Position numbers and translations under genes: made by a program. Positions 59,999-64,000 of a stretch of 64,000 nucleotides of DNA are shown piece by piece (position 1 is the stretch's first letter; each line of letters opens with the position of its first letter). The notes under the pieces are model-generated. The model ran no database searches and was not told the DNA's origin. It saw only the letters and a list, made by a program, of their open reading frames with translations. The DNA comes from Planococcus sp. ISL-110. Its GTDB lineage: Bacteria; Bacillota; Bacilli; Bacillales_A; Planococcaceae. The stretch spans positions 23,023 to 87,022 of the forward strand of contig NZ_JAGGPX010000012.1 of NCBI RefSeq assembly GCF_018613575.1, written 5' to 3'.

Positions 59999-61156
59999 AT
60001 GGACTTACAAATAATGCAGGACCAACTTACAGAACGCCTTTTGCAGCAGCAGCTGGTGTCAGCAACTATCAGCCAGCCACGGCTTAAATCAAATGACATC
60101 AAGCGGATCAAACTAAAGCCGGTAGAGATCAAAAAGGAATACCTGATTCAATTTGAATACCAGCATGAACATGTGTTGAAACATGAAAACCTGCCGGTGG
60201 AGGAAGCAGCGCGGAAATTGGCTGTTCTGTTCACCGATTTCCGCCAAGCCTTATTCCAATTTACAGACGAGCAAGTGCAGATCCAGTTGTCCAAAAAATT
60301 CAAAGTCAGCTGGAAAACGGAACAGACCGGAGAGAAAAAAGTCGAGTTGTCGCATAACCGCAAAAAACAGTATTTGCTGGAAGACGGCATTCCATATCCG
60401 TTTCTGGTGCGCCTAGGCGTACAGAGTGCGGACGGAAAAGTCAAAAAGCAGAAATACGATAAATTCCGCCAAATCAACCGCTTTATCGAATTTATTGATG
60501 ATGCACTTGCCCATTTACCGCAGGACCGCACCGTCCGCATCCTCGATTTCGGTTCTGGAAAATCGTATTTGACCTTTGCGCTGTATCATTATTTACGCAT
60601 TGAAAAAGGACTGGATCTCCGTGTTACCGGGCTGGATTTAAAAAAAGAGGTAATCGAGGAATGCCAGCAGATCGCGCAGGATCTTCGCTACGATCGGCTC
60701 GAATTTCTGGTCGGCGATATCAACGATTACAATAATGAATCAGCTGTTGATATGGTTGTCACCCTGCATGCCTGTGACGTGGCGACCGATATGGCCTTAG
60801 CGCGTGCCATCAAATGGGATGCCAAGGTGATTTTGAGCGTTCCCTGCTGCCAGCATGAATTGAACAGCCAGGTAGCAGCACCTGAGCTCGGCATCATGCT
60901 TCAGCACGGACTGATCAAAGAGCGCTTCAGTGCCTTGGCTACCGACTCCATTCGTGCAGAACTGCTGTCGCTGGTCGGCTACGAAACTCAGTTGATGGAG
61001 TTTATCGATATGGAGCATACGCCTAAAAATATTTTGATCCGTGCCTATAAAACCGGCCGAAAACCGGCTGCTGGACAATTTGAATGCTACCAGCAGTTCA
61101 CCTCTTTACTGTCAGCCAAACCATTTTTAGAAAACGAATTAAAGGAGTATTTATGA
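59999..61156 (+). CDS. SAM-dependent methyltransferase, METTL25-like (Methyltransf_32)
   Basis: A 385-residue protein. The N-terminal 170 residues are unassigned and basic. The Rossmann domain follows with ILDFGSGKSYLTFALYHYL (about residues 181-199), VTGLDLKKEVIEECQ, and LHACDVATDMALARAI. The later VPCCQHEL motif is shared with METTL25/RRNAD1-type enzymes. The substrate is unknown, perhaps RNA or a ribosomal protein (inference). ACGGAAGGGATC precedes the ATG. It is coupled to the next gene by a four-base overlap. Confidence 0.85.
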   Translation: MDLQIMQDQLTERLLQQQLVSATISQPRLKSNDIKRIKLKPVEIKKEYLIQFEYQHEHVLKHENLPVEEAARKLAVLFTDFRQALFQFTDEQVQIQLSKKFKVSWKTEQTGEKKVELSHNRKKQYLLEDGIPYPFLVRLGVQSADGKVKKQKYDKFRQINRFIEFIDDALAHLPQDRTVRILDFGSGKSYLTFALYHYLRIEKGLDLRVTGLDLKKEVIEECQQIAQDLRYDRLEFLVGDINDYNNESAVDMVVTLHACDVATDMALARAIKWDAKVILSVPCCQHELNSQVAAPELGIMLQHGLIKERFSALATDSIRAELLSLVGYETQLMEFIDMEHTPKNILIRAYKTGRKPAAGQFECYQQFTSLLSAKPFLENELKEYL

Positions 61157-61407
61157 AACGCAAAAACCTGGTAAACGGCATAATTCTTGCTTTTTCTGTC
61201 GTGCTGATCCGTTTTATCGATGTCCGCATCTATGATATGAATATAATTGTCACTTTGCTGCTGCTAGTTGCCCTTATTTACGGAGCGATGCGGATCGTCG
61301 AACGGTTCCCCTCTCTTGATCAGCCTGTCAGCAAGCGCGCATCGTATACCGTCAACACACTGGTGATCATCTCCATCTTTCTGGCGTTCTTTATCTTTAA
61401 ACTGTAG
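61153..61407 (+). CDS. Small membrane protein
   Basis: An 84-residue protein with three hydrophobic segments (about residues 8-24, 28-46, 65-82) and a positively charged N-terminus, MKRKNLVNG. The ATG overlaps the methyltransferase stop (ATGA) and is preceded by AAAGGAG within that gene's last codons. I do not recognise the family. The tight coupling suggests co-expression rather than a known complex. A strong terminator follows. Confidence 0.8.
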   Translation: MKRKNLVNGIILAFSVVLIRFIDVRIYDMNIIVTLLLLVALIYGAMRIVERFPSLDQPVSKRASYTVNTLVIISIFLAFFIFKL

Positions 61408-61414
61408 CAAACCT

Positions 61415-61455
61415 AAAAGAAGCGGCGGTCCGATTTTCGGCCGCCGCTTCTTTTT
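61415..61455. terminator. Terminator after small membrane protein gene
   Basis: Stem AAGAAGCGGCGG / CCGCCGCTTCTT with T runs. It also serves the convergent YjcQ-like gene. Confidence 0.92.
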
Positions 61456-61461
61456 GTCCAC

Positions 61462-61881
61462 TTAAGGAGAATTTTCATTCGGTTTTTTCTGCGCCTGTTC
61501 CCTAATTGTTTTGTATACATAGGTTTCTACCGGCTCCAGGGTGAATTTCAGGTTACTGGTCTTCAGGTGGTTTTCCAAATAATTCAGTTGATGCTCTTCC
61601 ACTGTTTCTGATTGCAGGTTCAAGATATTGTGGACATATAGCATTCCATTATTTGTTGTCATCGGGCTGTCCTCTCCCGCTTTTTCGCGGGCTTCCACCT
61701 GCTTCATACCGAAAATTAACCCTTCATCCTCCAGTTCCTTTACCGCCTTGGCATACCGCTCGTCGCCAATTTCTTTCGATAAGTGCCGATCCAATTGTTT
61801 GATGTCATCAAAATCCGCACCTTTGTAGTATTGCGCATAGTATGCTATCAGAATCTGCTCTTTGTCCTCCATCTCTTTCAT
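61462..61881 (-). CDS. YjcQ-like winged-helix protein (tentative)
   Basis: A 139-residue acidic protein. Residues 1-60 ([44 protein letters not shown]) look like a winged helix-turn-helix, as in the YjcQ family (PF09639). The rest is helical and ends KKPNENSP. The start chosen is ATG 61881, seven bases after GGAGGG; ATG 61872 is possible. It could be a small regulator; no evidence of partner. It is convergent with the methyltransferase pair. Confidence 0.65.
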   Translation of the reverse strand: MKEMEDKEQILIAYYAQYYKGADFDDIKQLDRHLSKEIGDERYAKAVKELEDEGLIFGMKQVEAREKAGEDSPMTTNNGMLYVHNILNLQSETVEEHQLNYLENHLKTSNLKFTLEPVETYVYKTIREQAQKKPNENSP

Positions 61882-62035
61882 CGCCAATCCCTCCATCACT
61901 TTGCCGTTATTGCTGTTATTCCCTTTTCCTGAAGACAGTATGCATCGTTGATGAAGATCACAATAAAAAAGTGAAACTTTAGCATCTATAGTTCGTTACT
62001 ACTACTGACACGATAAGAGAAAGCAGGTGCATCAT

Positions 62036-62959
62036 ATGGCTGAACAAGCGATCGTCCAAATTAAAAATCTGTCGAAAACGATCGGCAACAAAAAAATCAT
62101 CAAAAACCTGAGCCTTGATTTGCACAAAGGTGAAATCACGGGATTCCTGGGACCGAATGGTGCAGGTAAAACCACCACTATCCGGATGATGGTCGGCTTG
62201 ATGCGGCCCACTGAAGGAGAAGTTTGGATTGACGGCCAATCCGTACAAGGGGATTTTGAAGGCAGTATCCGGAAAGTCGGAGTCATTGTTGAAAACCCGG
62301 AGATGTACAAATACATGTCAGGCTATAAAAACCTGCTTCACTTTTCCCGGATGCATAAAGGTGTATCAAAAGAGCGTATTAATGAGGTTGTCAAACAAGT
62401 TGGGATGCAGAATCGCATCAACGAAAAAGTCGGTTCCTATTCACTCGGCATGCGCCAACGGCTCGGACTTGCACAGGCGCTTTTGCACGATCCGAAGTTT
62501 CTTATTCTCGATGAACCTACCAATGGACTCGATCCGGCCGGCATACGCGAGTTCAGGGTGTACCTCCAAAAAATCGCAAGGGAAAATGGCGTTGCAATTT
62601 TCGTCTCAAGCCATTTATTGTCTGAAATCGAATTGTTATGCGACCGGATTGCCATTATCCAGAATGGCGAATTGATCGACATTAAAAATGTCAACGAACT
62701 TCAGCAATCCCGCTACTACATTCAAGCAGAACCGCTGGAGCTTGCCGGAGAAGTGCTGGCGGGCGCTGGATTTCCCGCAGTGTTACATGACAAGGGCTAT
62801 TTGATCGACTCTGGAGCGGAACATATACCAGGAGCCATTAACTTATTGGTCGGTGCCGGCGCTAGAATCTTTGCCGTCCAGCCGTATCGGGAAACACTGG
62901 AATCCCAATTCCTCGAAATGACGGGAGGCGGAGAAATTGCTCAAGCTCATACAGAATGA
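62036..62959 (+). CDS. ABC transporter ATPase, BcrA type
   Basis: A 307-residue ATPase of the bacitracin/lantibiotic export (BcrA/CcmA) class. Walker A is GPNGAGKTTTIRMMVGLM, the signature is YSLGMRQRLGLAQAL, Walker B is FLILDEPTNGLDP, and the switch is VSSHLLSEIE. A C-terminal 70-residue domain follows. The ATG is after GCAGGTG. The following permease starts 23 bases inside it. The role may be antimicrobial-peptide or other export. Confidence 0.93.
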   Translation: MAEQAIVQIKNLSKTIGNKKIIKNLSLDLHKGEITGFLGPNGAGKTTTIRMMVGLMRPTEGEVWIDGQSVQGDFEGSIRKVGVIVENPEMYKYMSGYKNLLHFSRMHKGVSKERINEVVKQVGMQNRINEKVGSYSLGMRQRLGLAQALLHDPKFLILDEPTNGLDPAGIREFRVYLQKIARENGVAIFVSSHLLSEIELLCDRIAIIQNGELIDIKNVNELQQSRYYIQAEPLELAGEVLAGAGFPAVLHDKGYLIDSGAEHIPGAINLLVGAGARIFAVQPYRETLESQFLEMTGGGEIAQAHTE

Positions 62960-63881
62960 ATGGATGAAATTATGGAGCCGGAAAGTTACTTGGATTATGA
63001 TCGTATTGATGGTTTTTCTGGTATTTGCTGTTCTGGGCATCACCAAATGGATGAATTCCACGGGCAATGAAGAAATCAATGAAAGCTGGCAGGATATTAC
63101 ACAGACAGAACTCGCCAGCATCAGCCTCTTACTAGATGAACCCAATCTGAGTGAAACGCAGATTGATTATTACGAAGGGAAAATCGCCATCGCTGAGCAC
63201 CGCCTGGAAAATGATATTGCGCCACTCGAATACGGCAGCATGCAGCAACAGGTGCTCGACACCCACATGATGATGTCGCTCGTTACGCTATTGACAGCCA
63301 TCGTGGCAGCCGGCATCGTGGCTTCCGAGTTTTCGCAAGGCACCATTAAAATGCTACTGACGCGGCCGGTGAAACGCTGGAAAATCCTGACTTCCAAGTA
63401 CATAACGGTTCTCCTGTTCGCCGTTTTACTGAGTGTCTTCCTTCTGATTTCAACAGCGTTTGCCGGACTGCTCTTTTTCGGTATTGGAGAAGGCCAACTT
63501 CTCGTTTGGAATGGTACTGAAGTAGCTGAAGCTTCATTTTGGCTGGAAGCACTGAAACTGGCGACTCTTAAATTTTCAAGTATCTGGATGATCAGCACAT
63601 TCGCATTTATGTTGGGAACCGTTTTCCGTTCCAGTTCGCTGGCTATCGGCTTATCGATTTTCCTCATGTTCACAGGCGTTCAAGCGGTACTACTATTGCG
63701 GAATTATGAAATCGTCAAATACTATTTGTTCACCCATACAGACCTGACACAATTTTACACCGGCAATTTTCTGGTTCCGGGCATCACCATGTCGATGTCC
63801 CTCCTTGTACTGGCCGTCTATTTCCTGGTGTTCATGGCCATCAGCTACTGGACATTCGGAAAAAGAGACGTCACAGCTTAA
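62937..63881 (+). CDS. ABC-2 type permease
   Basis: A 314-residue membrane permease with about six helices. It opens with a cytoplasmic stretch LIQNEWMKLWSRK, then helix 1, a large extracellular loop (about residues 45-115, with ETQIDYYEGKI), then EFSQGTIKMLLTRPVKRWKILTSKY, a typical ABC-2 motif. The start is TTG 62937 behind GGGAGGCGGAG and overlaps the ATPase by 23 bases. The pair probably forms one exporter. Confidence 0.92.
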   Translation: MLKLIQNEWMKLWSRKVTWIMIVLMVFLVFAVLGITKWMNSTGNEEINESWQDITQTELASISLLLDEPNLSETQIDYYEGKIAIAEHRLENDIAPLEYGSMQQQVLDTHMMMSLVTLLTAIVAAGIVASEFSQGTIKMLLTRPVKRWKILTSKYITVLLFAVLLSVFLLISTAFAGLLFFGIGEGQLLVWNGTEVAEASFWLEALKLATLKFSSIWMISTFAFMLGTVFRSSSLAIGLSIFLMFTGVQAVLLLRNYEIVKYYLFTHTDLTQFYTGNFLVPGITMSMSLLVLAVYFLVFMAISYWTFGKRDVTA

Positions 63882-63882
63882 C

Positions 63883-64000
63883 AGAAAAGCAGAAGCGCCC
63901 ATGTAGCTCTGAAGGGCATAAGACAGACCGGCAAAGCGGCGTTTTTTTGCCGCACAGCCGGGTTGGCTTATGACGCGAAGAGCTGGCTGCTGGAGTCTGG
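63883..64000. repeat. Structured interspersed element, copy at window end
   Basis: A fourth locus copy running to the window edge. AGAAGCGCCCATGTAGCTCT starts it, GGGCATAAG and CTTATGACG form the middle stem, GCGGCG / GCCGC the apical stem, and AGAGCTGGCTGCTGGAGTCTGG the 3' part. The outer stem has two mismatches. It lies two bases after the ABC-2 permease stop. Further tandem copies may follow outside the window. Confidence 0.85.

Overview
The window reads as chromosomal DNA of a low-GC Gram-positive bacterium of the Bacillales, most likely Planococcaceae (Planococcus or a close relative). This is inferred from strong AAGGAGG-type ribosome binding sites, frequent ATG/GTG/TTG starts, T-box control of the trp genes, Fur, CcpA, FadR and GlnR/TnrA-type sites, a des-desK-desR cold-membrane cluster, MhqR- and SigB-like signals, and Bacillus-like relatives for most proteins. 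No rRNA, tRNA, CRISPR array, prophage or intact insertion sequence was seen.

Layout. 1-11.3 kb: the end of a MocR-type aminotransferase, a penicillin-acylase family protein, murB, a YceI protein behind an MhqR-like palindrome, a FAD/Rieske oxidoreductase, an azoreductase, a FrnE-like DsbA protein, Mn-pyrophosphatase, a two-domain GNAT protein and a PfpI stress protein. 11.3-16.6 kb: a trp operon trpD-trpC-trpFB-trpA plus a 3-methyladenine glycosylase, led by a T-box with a UGG specifier; trpE is absent and TrpF is fused to TrpB. 16.6-22.7 kb: a five-gene fatty acid degradation operon (thiolase, SDR, acyl-CoA dehydrogenase, CaiB, acyl-CoA ligase) behind adjacent FadR and cre sites. 23-26.7 kb: an osmoprotectant-type ABC importer with two paralogous binding proteins. 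26.8-34 kb: GNAT, niacin transporter NiaP, a broken DUF4003 gene, ZupT-like ZIP transporter, uracil-DNA glycosylase, glnK-amtB behind two GlnR/TnrA-like boxes, and a PAP2 phosphatase.

34-40.6 kb is an iron/heme block: HrtAB-like heme exporter, an IS remnant, HmoA heme monooxygenase, and a Fur-controlled YclNOPQ siderophore importer. 40.6-50 kb: a DUF6612-like lipoprotein, an ABC exporter, a fold-back element between two copies of the same terminator, HflX, a glyoxalase-like protein, BCCT and PutP osmolyte transporters and a YdaT stress protein. 50-53 kb: des-desK-desR. 53.3-57 kb: cydDC and a 56-residue gene. 57-64 kb: a ZIP-like membrane protein, an acyl-CoA synthetase with a perfect cre site, a METTL25-like methyltransferase coupled to a small membrane protein, a YjcQ-like protein and an ABC-2 exporter pair.

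The most unusual signal is an interspersed element of about 110-123 bases at three loci (16.6, 22.8 and 63.9 kb). Its copies fold into the same long hairpin, and paired bases change together between copies, which points to selection on an RNA or DNA structure. Also notable are the TrpF-TrpB fusion, the fold-back element flanked by duplicated terminators, and a terminator hairpin that contains the next gene's ribosome binding site.
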